A stretch of 64,000 bases of DNA from Liolophura sinensis (taxonomy: Eukaryota > Mollusca > Polyplacophora > Chitonida > Chitonidae): the NCBI RefSeq assembly GCF_032854445.1, contig NC_088307.1:14584017-14648016 (forward strand), in the 5' to 3' direction. Numbering within the stretch: position 1 is the stretch's first letter; each line of letters starts with the position of its first letter. Below, piece after piece: positions 35,640 to 46,395 of the stretch. Under the pieces are notes generated by a model, which saw only the letters and a program-made list of their open reading frames with translations, was not told where the DNA came from and ran no database searches. The position numbers and the translations under genes are program-made.

Positions 35640-36341
35640 TTGACACTAAGTCGCAGTTTTAACCGACAGCATTTGACTGTGGCTGTGAGTTGCGGTGTAA
35701 AACCAGATGTCTCCCTTTACCGTGATCTAAATGATGTGAGAAGCCATGTGAGATTCCAAACGAAACAACCCTACAGCACTGGACAACCTCAGAAGAGCCC
35801 CAGCCCTAGTTTGCAAACATGCTCATTAGCGACCTCAGCGGGTCAGGCCACTTCTGATACAACGGTAAATGGCTACCTCATGGGGGAAACAAATTGATGA
35901 ACTTGCCTTTTGATGTCGACAATCGGCTTACAGACTTCCGAGCAGACTCGCAACTGATCAATAGAAGATCACTGATCAGTGCCACAGAGCAAGCAGATAT
36001 TTCCTATAAACAGCCACGTCCGACCGATTCGAGCCAGATCAGGGACGGTGTAATACCGTGTAATCTCGAAGGAAACGATTAAGAGGGAGGTTCTACATCC
36101 TTGTCAGGTTCTCACTGACACGGACGGTGCATATAGCCGTTCATTTGTCGACTGGAGCGGCTTAGTTCACCAGTAAGCTTTTTTTGCACAGAGCTGTGTC
36201 ATAACATTAGACGATGAAAGGCTTCTTAGTATTAAAAAAGACGAAGACTGTGTCGTACGGACCACTCAAGATCTGTCACCAGACAGATACTCAAACATAA
36301 AAACTTCAGTATTCAAAACCAGAACGCCAACGACAGTGTAA
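35640..36341 (+). pseudogene. Frameshifted, protein-like block, unidentified
   Basis: Three plus-strand open stretches follow one another with small overlaps: 35640-35893 (about 84 codons), 35894-36079 in another frame (about 61), and 36054-36173 back in the first frame (about 40). After one TAA the same frame continues at 36177-36341 (about 54) to a stop. A possible 3' splice site (ctttttttgcacag|, before 36192) precedes the last part. Peptides look coding-like, for example FDVDNRLTDFRADSQLINRR, HPCQVLTDTDGAYSRSFVDW and ITLDDERLLSIKKDEDCVVR. No family is recognised. It could be a decayed gene, or exons whose joints I cannot place. The Crypton relic lies 700 bases downstream on the same strand, but I see no proof that they belong together. 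Confidence 0.35.
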
Positions 36342-37045
36342 CAGATGTCATATAGCCATGCGTGACCGGTGAAAGTTGGCTTCATGTCAGTATACCTCAG
36401 ATTGGGTTTTATCCCAACTATTATGTAAATGCTTAAATGGTACAACTGAATCTATGGCTTCATAGAGAATAGGGTAAGAAATACAGAGACATTGATGAAT
36501 TTATTAGACTCCAATGGTAACTCTTAAAAACAATGAAACAAAACTGATTGCAGCTAAGTCATTAGTTATGGAGTTATAGAGTTGAACGCATGCTGTAGTC
36601 ATAGACACAGTGGACGATACACCCTTCTACTTATAGACTAGACAGATGCCGATTCAAGTTCGAATTTGGCTCTGGCTGGTACCTCTTAAATTATAATGCT
36701 ATTTTTCGAGATCTGTTGTCATTTACTTACATTTCTATTACCCTTCGATTCCCTTTTGTTAGATACAACGCACTGCTTGGCTCTATTCCAAGTGCACATT
36801 ATCTGGGTCGTTAGGCACCCCCCATCACGAGACAGAAGCGTTTGACTTCTGGACGGGTCTATTGTAGTTCTATGGGTGGATAGAAGTTGTGTGTTTACAT
36901 TGAATAAAGCAGACAACAAATATAAACAAGAAATAAAATGGCTATTTTTTCTGTCGGAGCGAACGTTTATTTTAAAGAAGAAAAGTATCAGGTTACAGAT
37001 AATTTAAAGCCCATAGGGACGTTTGAAAAAAAAAAGTTTTTTTTT
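36342..37045. other. Unannotated sequence
   Basis: No recombinase-like peptide or other element found between the coding-like block and the Crypton relic. It ends in an A-run/T-run inverted stretch at 37025-37047. Confidence 0.4.
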
Positions 37046-37416
37046 TTACCTACGGGATCTGATAATTCTTCCTGCGAGTCTTTCTTTGAGCGTCCCAGTT
37101 GACCACAAACCATGGTATGGCAATCAACCACTGGGTTACAAAACGATCGGATCCATGATGTCTGATATTTCACGCGATGGAAAACTTTGCCGCCGGTACG
37201 CGAATCACTGCGTCTGGGCTACGACAGCCACAGTTCTTGCTGATGCCAGGGTTTCTCTGATAGACGTTATGTCTGTGACGGGCCACCGCAATGAATCCAG
37301 TGTACGGGAGCTATGTCACCAAACCTTTCGTTTCAAAACGCCGTGAAATCAGCAATATCCTGCATGCTTCAAGTGTGTTATCAGCAGATGCTGAAAGTGA
37401 AAATGGCGTTGAGTGA
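37046..37416 (+). pseudogene. Crypton-type tyrosine recombinase, C-terminal relic with two frameshifts
   Basis: The frame at 37023-37346 contains GNQPLGYKTIGSMMSDIS, then YANHCVWATTATVLADA and DVMSVTGHRNESSVR. This is the order of the last part of the Crypton/DUF3504 tyrosine recombinase domain (PLG-x-LGSMM, N-H-S-x-R-A-T, S/T-G-H-x-x-x-S-S). Two frame changes support decay. An upstream frame (37046-37099) reads CESFFERPS, like the segment before the W-Y-x-x-x-P-L-G step. After about 37307 a +1 shift gives SYVTKPFVSKRREISNILHA, carrying the expected catalytic Tyr, and ends at TGA 37414-37416. The HxxR arginine is Trp here (HCVW), a CGG-to-TGG-type loss. The N-terminal half is not found. Inactive. 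Confidence 0.8.
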
Positions 37417-38644
37417 AAATACGCCCATGTCAGTCTCGCCACTCCCAGTGCAAATGCCCGACACTGTTGACTGTAATGTTACACGTAACAGTAGCAATAC
37501 CATCCAATGGCAAAATCCCACTTGTCAGTCACGCCTCAAAGTCTTGGAGGCTGTTCAACAATGCAACAATAAATAACAGCACAGTTTCACATCAACTTCA
37601 CATCCTCTGGATAGCGGACTGGCTGCAGATCGTCCTTTGCAACTCCCAGTCCTTGTTTGATGTTTATCCGAGTTAAACTATTGTTTTTTTCCCGCAATGT
37701 ACAGTCCATTTATTCATGTTTTCTCTCCGCAAACGCTATTGTCTGACTGCCGTCAATGTATTGCCGTTGACCCAGATCTTCAAATTTGGTACATCATGTG
37801 ACCTTTATGCATGAGTGTGACGTGTATATTTTACGTAACTAGTACGGCGCACTGAGTGAAACATGTGCACGAGGCTGGTTTAATGTACATATAACTTGGT
37901 ACAGATTGCGTCATTACAAATTTAAATTGTGATAGCCATCCATTGTATTTCACAATACAATAAACGCAAATCATATTTATCCTCATGATACCTTCAACAT
38001 ATAAATTATAATATATTTATTTGCTTACTTATAATAAGCATAAGCACATATCTATGATGTGTTATTGTTTTGTTATTTATCAACATATGTTGAGAAATTA
38101 ATATTGAATTGAAAATGTGAACTGAAGTGTTCATTATTTCAACATTCGTTACCTAGTGTTTATGAATTTGATACAGAATACAGCACGATCGCAAAGCATT
38201 TACACAAGTAAACCAAATAAAATTCAGTATCCAACTATTGTTAACCTAATTTTGTGTGTTTCAATTATTTTTGTTTTTCATACGTAATTCAAACTTTAAT
38301 TACTTTTAAACATTTGAGCTCCCTACTTTTGTTGTCGTTTTTGCTGATGCCAGAGGTTTCCAGCTCCTTTAGCTCTGTCAGACAGAGTTTGGGAAAACTT
38401 TTGATCTGCCCGAACTCTCGCCACCAGCAACGAGCGACCTCCCCGGCTCACTGTCGGTGTGGTCGCTGTTTGACACCGTACCTGTCTTACCGAAGGCTAC
38501 CCTGATAACAGCGTCTTAGCTGAAATATGAAAGCAAACCCTGCAGATATTTTATTTTATAGTGCTATATTTTATAGTCGGAATTGTTTTCGAGAAACAAA
38601 CGTATTCCTTTTATTATTCTATCCTAGTCACGTCCGTAACAATG
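37417..38644. other. Unannotated sequence
   Basis: Overlapping frames at 37313-37676 continue past the recombinase but in wrong frames. AT-rich from 37.7 to 38.3 kb. No element recognised. Confidence 0.4.
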
Positions 38645-38752
38645 AATAATGTTCACGTCAGGGTAGTCTAACGGTAGTTTTACATCAAATCGATGTGGAA
38701 GAGTTGTGAGGTAGTAAAACTACCGTTAGACTACCCTGACGCGAACATTATT
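38645..38752. mobile_element. Foldback element / near-perfect hairpin
   Basis: Two 39-base arms (38645-38683 and 38714-38752) are reverse complements with a single mismatch, separated by 30 bases. The arm includes 'cgtcagggtagtctaacggt' followed by 'agttttac'. No coding capacity and no obvious direct repeat at the outer ends. Arm similarity this high implies recent origin or continued gene conversion. Most likely a small foldback MITE; a transcribed double-stranded RNA source is the alternative. Animal microRNA precursors usually have more bulges. Confidence 0.8.
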
Positions 38753-40199
38753 TTTTAAATTACAGATGAAGCGTAGAGTAATATTCACATATATATGGAG
38801 GAAAATATTGTCTTAGTTTTTGTACACATAATTAAAGTTTTAACGTCTCCTGGGCCATATAATGTATATTTCCTTTACGCATCCAGTGTCCTAGGGTATG
38901 TGAATATAGGGAATTTTGTCACGTAACAGTGATTCTTGCATACAACTGACTGAAAGCCTGGGATGAGAAATCCGAGATCCAAGGAAATCTGGTGCATATA
39001 TCTACATCGTCTGTTGTACGTCACGGACGTTTGGAAAAACCCAGCATAAACATGTGTTTTACAACGCAAGCAAGCATGTATTTCACTGATACATGGGCCT
39101 GGCTGTGGGTGGTGAGAAAAAGTTGGCGCCTCAAATTAACAAGCCCAGTTATGCCATAAGAAAGTGTTTAATCTGGCCAGAACTGGTGTCGATCTCTAGG
39201 CCTAAGTATTGAAAAGCTTTTGGTGATTGTGCCATCACCAGCCAGTGAACCCGGCACTGTTAAATGGTCACTGGAATATTGGGGTCTTGAGAATACCCCG
39301 GGTTTGGTGCATTTGTATGGTGTAAGTTTGGAGCCATAGCTACAACAATTATTGTTTTGATGGATTGCACATGGCACAATTTCCACTGACCTTGGTTGGA
39401 CTATTGCGGGAATTGGGTGCGCTCGTGCTAGAACTCAATAATTGCCGAGTATTCCTTTCAAATTGTATGTATTGATAGTGGAACGAGCCGCAGACATATC
39501 CCATTAGGTGTGACGGATACACAAGTACCGCTGGCGAAATTAATATGATATGCTAAGGCTGCAATATTGCAGACTTTTATTCTCTACAAATGTTCCATCC
39601 CATCCACCCTTCCTTTCCGTTGATCTGGCTTTTTCTGAAGCCTCGGCGTTGAGATAAGGTATCCAGAGTTATTCCCCCTGCTTCACTATTTTATCAATGA
39701 TAGAATTAATCAAAGCAACATTTTCCTGGGCGAGGACCAATTATCGTCATCTCAAAGTGCTAATGTCCCTCTGTACAGGCTATATGGTTATTACATCCCT
39801 CATCAGCTTTTATTTGATATAGCCAGGCGTAATTACTGCGATGTCTTGTTCATAGACAGCTGAATGCTAACGACTGGTGTGACATTTACTCCATCGACGT
39901 TGTATCTGGACACCGCCACGCAACGAATATGAGTTAATGACGTTTTAATCACGCGTTACTTCTCTATATCTTTGTGCACCGGCAGCATAACTCGGTATGA
40001 CATATTGGGAAGCAGCAGATAGCCGAATTACTGCCAGAGATGGCATTTGAATTTGTTACTCGAAAGACTAAATGGTATCACTTGTGTACAACACTGGAGG
40101 CAAATGTTTTATCTTCAGAATGTATACCGGATCCATCAAGGTCCTATTCTGACCCTTGTTGCTATATGTTAAATTTTCAAAATTTTTAAGTGTACAATG
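38753..40199. other. Unannotated sequence
   Basis: No supported gene or element. Confidence 0.4.
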
Positions 40200-40280
40200 T
40201 TTGAAACTACCTCATATGGCTGAAAATTGTTAAGTGCATGTACGACGTTAAATCCCAAGCACTTATTCATTCATTCCTAA
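40200..40280 (+). mobile_element. SINE-B 3' fragment
   Basis: 'cctcatatggctgaaaattg', 'ttaagt', 'gtacgacgttaaatcccaag' and 'cacttattcattcattc' match the 3' end of the SINE-B copies (minus strand of 43091-43425; 46330-46383). The tRNA-like head and body are absent. Confidence 0.6.
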
Positions 40281-40415
40281 AATGTTGTACGGTTATTTCG
40301 TTTGGCATTTAACATGACTTCTCAAATCATTTAGATCGCGGTAAAAGGAGACACCTGGCTTTACACCCCAACCCCACAGCCACAGTCAAATGTAGTCGAT
40401 GAAAAGTGCCCCTTA

Positions 40416-40687
40416 GATCCATAATGTTTATTTATTTATTTATTTGATTGGTGTTTTACGCCGTAGTCTAGAATATTTCACAGCCAGCATTATGGTGGGA
40501 GGAAACCAGGTACAGCCCGGGCGAAACCCACGACCATCCGCAGGTTGTTGCCAGACCTTCCCACATACGGCCGGAGAGGAAGCCATCATGAGCTGGACTT
40601 GGACTCACAGCAACCGCTTTGGTGAGAGACTCCTGGGTCATTGCGCTAACCAACTGAGCCACGGAGGCCCCTTGATCCATAATGTTT
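40416..40687 (-). mobile_element. SINE-A, near full length, with 14-bp target-site duplication
   Basis: The element 40430-40673 is bounded by perfect copies of 'gatccataatgttt' (40416-40429 and 40674-40687). The minus-strand head carries the A-box 'tggctcagttggttagcgc' (about 40662-40644) and a B-box-like 'gagtccaagtcc'. Relative to other copies it lacks a short piece around 'cttatacgacggcgg' and part of the head spacer ('ttacgctgcgctagc'). Confidence 0.95.
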
Positions 40688-40967
40688 CAATACCACCCAA
40701 AGTGCGATAGTCCTTCTATTCTGTGTGACTGGGTCAGCTATACACGAGATAGTTCTGGTCAACTAGGAGGTATTCCCCAATGCCTGGACCCTTTGCATTG
40801 TTTTGCTGTGTTTGTATATTGTATGCTACGACAACACAGCATTCTGGGTAATTCTAGGCCAACAACGTCTAATAATGTGCAGGTAGCATCAGCACATTCG
40901 TGGCTTTACCCAATTCCACCGAAACCATAATGTCACGGGGCGTCTACAATGTAATATGCTGCTATGT

Positions 40968-41084
40968 AAGTATTTACACGAACAATTATGATGAAACTTT
41001 AACTGAGGAGAAGTGACCGGACTTAAGTGCTATTACACTGTCGTCTCTGCCCTGTTGTGACTCACAACGCTGTAAGTCTTTTAC
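40968..41084 (-). repeat. Family X, copy (-)
   Basis: 'gtaagtatttacacgaacaa', 'ttatgatgaaactttaactg', 'aggagaagtgaccgg' and 'gctgtaagtcttttac' match other minus copies in order. The core is diverged. Confidence 0.5.
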
Positions 41085-43080
41085 TCTAGCGTGGATTTAT
41101 CTTACCAGCGTGCCCTGAAGCGTTTCGTGATCAGGAATTGTCTGCTGGACCACAACACGCCTAGTATTATTTCACACGTCTTCATACCGGGACTGTATCA
41201 ACATGACATCTCTTCGAAGCATTCGGCTGCAGTTATTTGGTTAGAGAATCAAAGTCAGCTTTTGTGCCCTCTATTGGAAGAAATTCTATAAATTTGTAGT
41301 TTGCATAGTTAACAATCCGTTTGTCGTTAGAAGCTGTGCTTGTTTTTGATCAGTCTGTGCAAGAAATTACGTCAGTGAAAAAACAAGATTTGCTTAAAAT
41401 GAATTCGATGGGATAATTGGAAGCCTTGGCTTGTTTATCACTGATTGCTCTCTGTATCGAACAGCTACTTAAGGGTTTAACTGTAACCATTGACTTTCAG
41501 GATTTCTCTCATATTTGAATAACAAAGGGTCCTCAGAATTTACGTGCAATGGTCCCGAAACGGACGACTACGGCGAATTTAAATTCAATAAAAGACGCTG
41601 ATGACCTGAAGTATGTACAGCCAGTAAATTGGATTTCCAGAACCCTCGGTGAGCGAAGAGGGTTAGGCAATTAACTGTATAATGCACGAAAGGTTCACTT
41701 TAACCGCGTCAGTGGGCCAGACTCCGTTGGTGTTTACGGCTGCTCGAATTGGTGGCCTCCTGGATGACCTAGTTTGGGAAGGATTTATAACCTGCACAGC
41801 TGCGGAGACGGATTCCTGATAATAGCGGTGAGGAAACATTTCAGCTGTTGAGGTCTACATTCTGTCTACCAGTCGGTTTAAATTATTGCACCCGCCAGTG
41901 AGTTCATTTGCATTAATTCCGCTGCAGCAATCCATAACTTATTGTAACAACACAGTTTTGAAGAGGTCTACGTAATCTATCGCCATGTTGTTAAACGCCA
42001 TATGGCGTAAAACACCAATGAGTTGAACGAATAATAAAGGCCAACAAGCGTGCGATTTGTCTTGCAACAACGCCTGCGACGAGTTAACATGGTAAATATG
42101 GCAAGAATTGACGCTTTTCAAATGTCACTGGGTAATTGTGGTGGGATATTAATGGGAATGTCAATTTTATTTTAGGATATAGTAATAAAATAAAATAATA
42201 GAAGGAAATAAGAGTAAAATGATCAGTAATATGTGAGAAGAGCGGAGCTTGACTGTCACTCAGTTACCACTGTGATGGGTAGTCAGCACTGTAATTAAGT
42301 CCACTGTAAAAGCTGCATTTTGATTGTGTCTAGACTAGTCACAAAACTGCCCACCTATTGAAAAAATCCACTGGAATATAAACCAACTGATAGAAGACAG
42401 CTACACAAAAAAAATAAAAACCACCAAACCCCAACCATCCGAAGGAGTTGTATAAATAAAATGCACTTGCAAACTGGAAAGACTTCTAGAAACCCAAGTT
42501 AAGGAACATAAGTCATCCGTTGAAAACTCTGATTCCACATTCGCCTTAAGTGACTTAATGTTTTGATGTGATTCATTTAATAACGATGATTGTAAACTCC
42601 ATGGAAACGTCGTATTAATAAACCAAGAAGTCGTATATCCATAAGAAAGACTTTCCCAGTGTCTCTAGACCGTTTACTACACAATGACCAAATAGCGTCC
42701 TGATAGTCACATGGTTTTGTCAGCAGTGATTGATCGTAGCATCTGGAAATTTCATTCAGGAATCTTTCACCTTGGACAAGGTCTTCGTTAGACGCGATGG
42801 TTATTTATCACGCCGTGTTGAACTTCAACGTTGTGGTATTCGCGTATCTATTTTATCGGGATGTTATGGCTTACTGGAGAAATGGCGGAAAGCGGTAGAA
42901 CCGACATGAGTGGGGCTTTATACAGTATATGACTGAGCCAACCAGTGAGGTGGTGACATTGTATTCCATACCACGTTGAATTAATAACTACTGGTGACTT
43001 ATGTTACTATTTTGCAATATAAAAGCTTGATGCCGTGGGGGATTTGACTGTCACTCAGAAATGTGTGTATTATGATAATC
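41085..43080. other. Unannotated sequence
   Basis: No supported gene. It contains a small plus-oriented SINE-A-like tail at 42003-42038 ('ggcgtaaaacaccaatgag' then an A/T-rich end). Confidence 0.4.
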
Positions 43081-43081
43081 G

Positions 43082-43434
43082 GCGTCGTCCTAGTGAGTTA
43101 TAGAGTGCTTGGGGTTAATGTCGAACAACAATTTTTCAGTCATATGACGACCAAGGAGTCCTTAGAGTGCATGGATTTTCACCGTTATTTTATCCAGTGC
43201 TGCTTGACTGAGACGACTTACCAAAGTCAAGCAAATTGCCCCACCCGAGCAATTATGCTGACACGGGTCAACCAGTCGTTGCACTACCCCCTTAATTCTG
43301 AACGCCAAGCCAGGAATCTACAATTTCCTCTTTTAAGGTCTTAGGTGTGATCCGGCCCGAATTGACCCAGAATTTACCGCTCCCGAAGAGGACGTTCTAC
43401 CAACTGAGCATCGGTGCCGGTCTCCGCGTCGTCC
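43082..43434 (-). mobile_element. SINE-B, full length, with 9-bp target-site duplication
   Basis: The element 43091-43425 is bounded by perfect 'gcgtcgtcc' (43082-43090 and 43426-43434). On the minus strand it has a tRNA-like head with A-box 'tgctcagttggtagaacg', a 'tctgggtcaattcg' B-box-like step, a body with 'gggggtagtgcaacgactgg', 'tttggtaagtcgtctcagtc', 'actctaaggactccttgg' and 'cgtcatatgactgaaaaatt', and an end rich in 'aagcactctataactca'. It aligns along its length with 46060-46383. The 93-codon frame at 43063-43344 lies inside it and is not a gene. Confidence 0.88.
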
Positions 43435-44471
43435 GAATGCGATTGTCTAAACACATTGTCTGAGTACTGACTACATCATTTAGAGGTGGGCTCCGCAAAA
43501 CGGCCTCGAAGTTAACAACATGCAAAAACTCTAAAAGCAATTGAAAATACACACACGTCAAAATCTGGCATGTAAATCCTACGTATGCATACTTGTCGTT
43601 AAATTAAAGTCTAGAAGCAATTCTGTTTTGAAGTATTATCCATTTATAAACAGCTGCAATTAATGCCAAACTGAGTTACGAATATTTTTATTCTCCCTGA
43701 AAATTATTCAGCGAAAACGAAATTGACCACATTGCTTAAAATACCCCCTGTTTTTCCTTCATCATTGAAATATATTTCTCTCTTTATGTGTTGTTTATGT
43801 GTTATATCTTATATATTCCTTTTAGGATGTTTTATCTCCTCCACCAGTCGGGTGCTGAATTCTAAACGTTACTGCGGCCAGAAGTGTCTTTAATTTCGCC
43901 TTAATCTATATGTACGCCTATCTCACTGACTCTGTGTTTATACTTTCCAAGAGTTATTCCCCTTTAATCATTTTCCTCCAAATCCACCTACTAGCAATGA
44001 AAAGAAAGCATGGATATTAAAAGACAATGTAAATGGCTTTATGTGACAATTTACGAGTATCTGTTGTTCCTACCTAAACCTTTAGACAAGATATGACTTA
44101 TTATTTCCGGTGAAAAGGAGCTACAACGAAAAGTAAGAAGCACGAAACAAAGGAATTATCGATGGAGATTTTTAAGAGCTGAGAAGTTTTGAACGGTTAA
44201 CTCGGAATCGTCTACATTATATTTTAATATACTTCACAAGAATGTAGCTGAATTTGATTCTTTTTTAAAACAAGATAATGTCAAATAGTTCTGTTTTCCT
44301 TGCAATGGGGGAATATGCCGTGGGAATAAAGCATAACCGATGGTTTTTTCCATTTGTATTGCTTTAATGTGATTGTATATGAAATATGATGACAACACGG
44401 CATTTAGAGTGGATCGAGATCAGTGACATTTAATAAATTGCAACAAACATCGGAATAAAAACCAAGATTGA
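43435..44471. other. Unannotated sequence
   Basis: Nothing recognisable. Confidence 0.4.
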
Positions 44472-44600
44472 TGTGAATTGACAAGTGACCGGATACGGAC
44501 AGTAATGCACGTGACCATTTGCCAACTACCACATTGTCTTCACTGCTCTGGTTTTATTCTCTGTGCTCTATTTTTTTGCATTGTATTGTACGACATTCTG
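44472..44600 (-). repeat. Family X, copy (-)
   Basis: 'tgaattgacaagtgaccgga', 'cacgtgaccatttgccaact' and 'cactgctctggttttattct' link the non-tandem part of family X with the exact phrases of the 81-bp array at 30050. This makes it the clearest single-copy ancestor-like unit in the window. Confidence 0.65.
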
Positions 44601-44840
44601 ATAATAGACTAATTAGGCTTGATAGCATGACTTATCTATCGTTTATGATTTTTAAGGGTTTAAGAAACATAAAGGGGTTTAATGAACATAAAATTCTGTA
44701 TTGGTAACAAAATTGTATTTATTCTAATTCGCAACCAGTTGTCGACCATTCCTTTATGGCGTACACATCGCCGACTCTTGTGAGCAAGTGAGATAGTTTG
44801 ACTCTTTTAACACTGATATTTACCCTTTACACTTGAGTCC

Positions 44841-45152
44841 TGCTTGCTGTGTACATATCTCACATTGTAACCCTTTACATATCTCACATTTTAGCTGTGT
44901 ACACATCTGACATTTTAGCTCTGTGCATATCTCACATTTTAGTTGTGTACATATCTCACATTGTAGCTGTGTACATATCTTACATTTTAGCTGTGTACAT
45001 ATCTCGCATTGTAGCTATGTACATATCTCACACTGTAGCTGTGTACATATCTCGCATTGTAGGTGTGTACATTGAAGCTATGTACATATCTCACATTTTA
45101 GCTGTGTACATATCTCGCATTGTCGGTGTGCACATAGCTCATATTATAGCAT
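44841..45152 (+). repeat. 24-bp minisatellite, about 13 copies
   Basis: The unit is 'gtgtacatatctcacatttt' plus 'agct'. Because 24 is a multiple of three the frame stays open (44849-45163), encoding an 8-residue repeat like VYISHIxA. The array contains one short unit near 45065-45085. No start in good context, no splice signals; regarded as non-coding. Confidence 0.9.
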
Positions 45153-46047
45153 CAGTTAGATGATGTATGATTACAGTCAACTTAACAAGTCATTAACACA
45201 AAACTTAGTATTTCAAGGATATTTCATTGCAGGCCTTCACTCTAGTTGTTTTTAAAATGAATTTTTTTTTTTTTGGAATTAATTAAATATAAGGACTAGC
45301 TTTGTTTAATAATTGTGTCTTATTCCGCATGACGCGGATCCGGAGGATGTGGATGCATTTCATCAAATAAACTCATCACGTTGGATATATGAACAGTTGT
45401 ATTTCATAAGTTTTGTATTGCATAAGTGCATCTGAGCAACATTTTTACTTCCATGCTGGTATATAAAACTTATATACTAGCATGGTGCACGATTTGAATA
45501 TTAATTACATTTATACACCTTGGGCATTCCTGAATTTATATTTCGCTTAACGCCAAAGGCGAAATGTACTTGTCATCAGTGAAAAGAAAACGAAACCACG
45601 TGTAATTCCCTTCCCGCGCTTGTTCACTCAAGGGAGGCAACTCTGAAGGCATACTGCTCAACACGCATAAGGCGTGTATTTCCAACAACGTTAAAGGTGA
45701 AAGCAGACCCTTGCTTTTATTATCGCTGTCTGTACCCATGATATTTTGCGGCATACGAGATATGTTCTTATGGGATTATCAATCTGCGTGTAGATTACAC
45801 GTGGGTGTATTGTTTAATATAAGGACGCAGATGTTTTTCCAGGCCAAAGCGTAAGTAAGCGCCTAACTGGCAACCACCCGAACCATTTCTTCACTGATAA
45901 TTGAACCACTGGCTGTCATTAATTATCATGATAATTGTTTCTTGTTTTTTGATATATGTCTAGTCTGATAGTGTCTGTGTCAGGTCATGTGAGAATCATT
46001 TATACACAGCTCGGAAAAATCAACGGTAAAAATATTTGCTCAGTGAG
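45153..46047. other. Unannotated sequence with one hairpin
   Basis: It contains a 16-bp inverted repeat at 45451-45466 / 45470-45485 (one mismatch, 3-base loop, arms starting 'ccatgct'). No gene supported. Confidence 0.45.
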
Positions 46048-46395
46048 CTAAACCACTCATACCGGGCCCCGACGGCTCAGTTGGTAGAGGGTCCCCTTCG
46101 GGGGCTGTAGACCCAGGGTCAGTCCTGGGTCAGGTCACATCTAGGACCTTTAAAGGATCGGCATTGGCGTTCAGCATGAAGGGGGATAGTGCAACGTCTG
46201 GTTGCAGACTGGCTTGGGTGGAGTGGCTTACTTTCGTTTGGTAAGTCGCCTCGATGGAGCAGCATTTGATAAAAGAGTGGTGGAAATTCGTCCTGCAACA
46301 AGGAGGCGCATTACACGCACTCTAAGGACTCCTTGGGCGTCATATGTCCTAAAAAGTGTTAAGCACTCACTCACTCACTCGCACTTAACTACTCA
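46048..46395 (+). mobile_element. SINE-B, plus orientation
   Basis: The tRNA-like head has the A-box 'ggctcagttggtagaggg' (about 46074-46091) and a T-arm-like 'acccagggtcagtcctgggt'. A body homologous to the 43091-43425 copy follows ('ggggatagtgcaacgtctgg', 'gtttggtaagtcgcctcgat', 'actctaaggactccttgggc', 'gtcatatgtcctaaaaagtg'), with a (CACT)n tail. An imperfect 12-base duplication (ctaaaccactca at 46048-46059, cttaactactca at 46384-46395) may be the target site. The head is not a functional tRNA. Confidence 0.82.

Noticed and set aside
38655-38742. CAGGG...CCCTG ends suggesting an hAT-type MITE
   Set aside because: The inverted repeat continues beyond these bases on both sides and there is no 8-bp direct duplication, so hAT assignment is not supported.
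43063-43344. 93-codon frame
   Set aside because: Lies inside a full-length SINE-B bounded by a target-site duplication.
44849-45163. 104-codon frame with an 8-residue repeat
   Set aside because: A 24-base minisatellite keeps it open; no start context, splice signals or known repeat protein.
46074-46140. tRNA-like sequence with A- and B-like boxes
   Set aside because: Attached to a repeated body and (CACT)n tail and lacks a good acceptor stem, so it is a SINE head rather than a tRNA gene.
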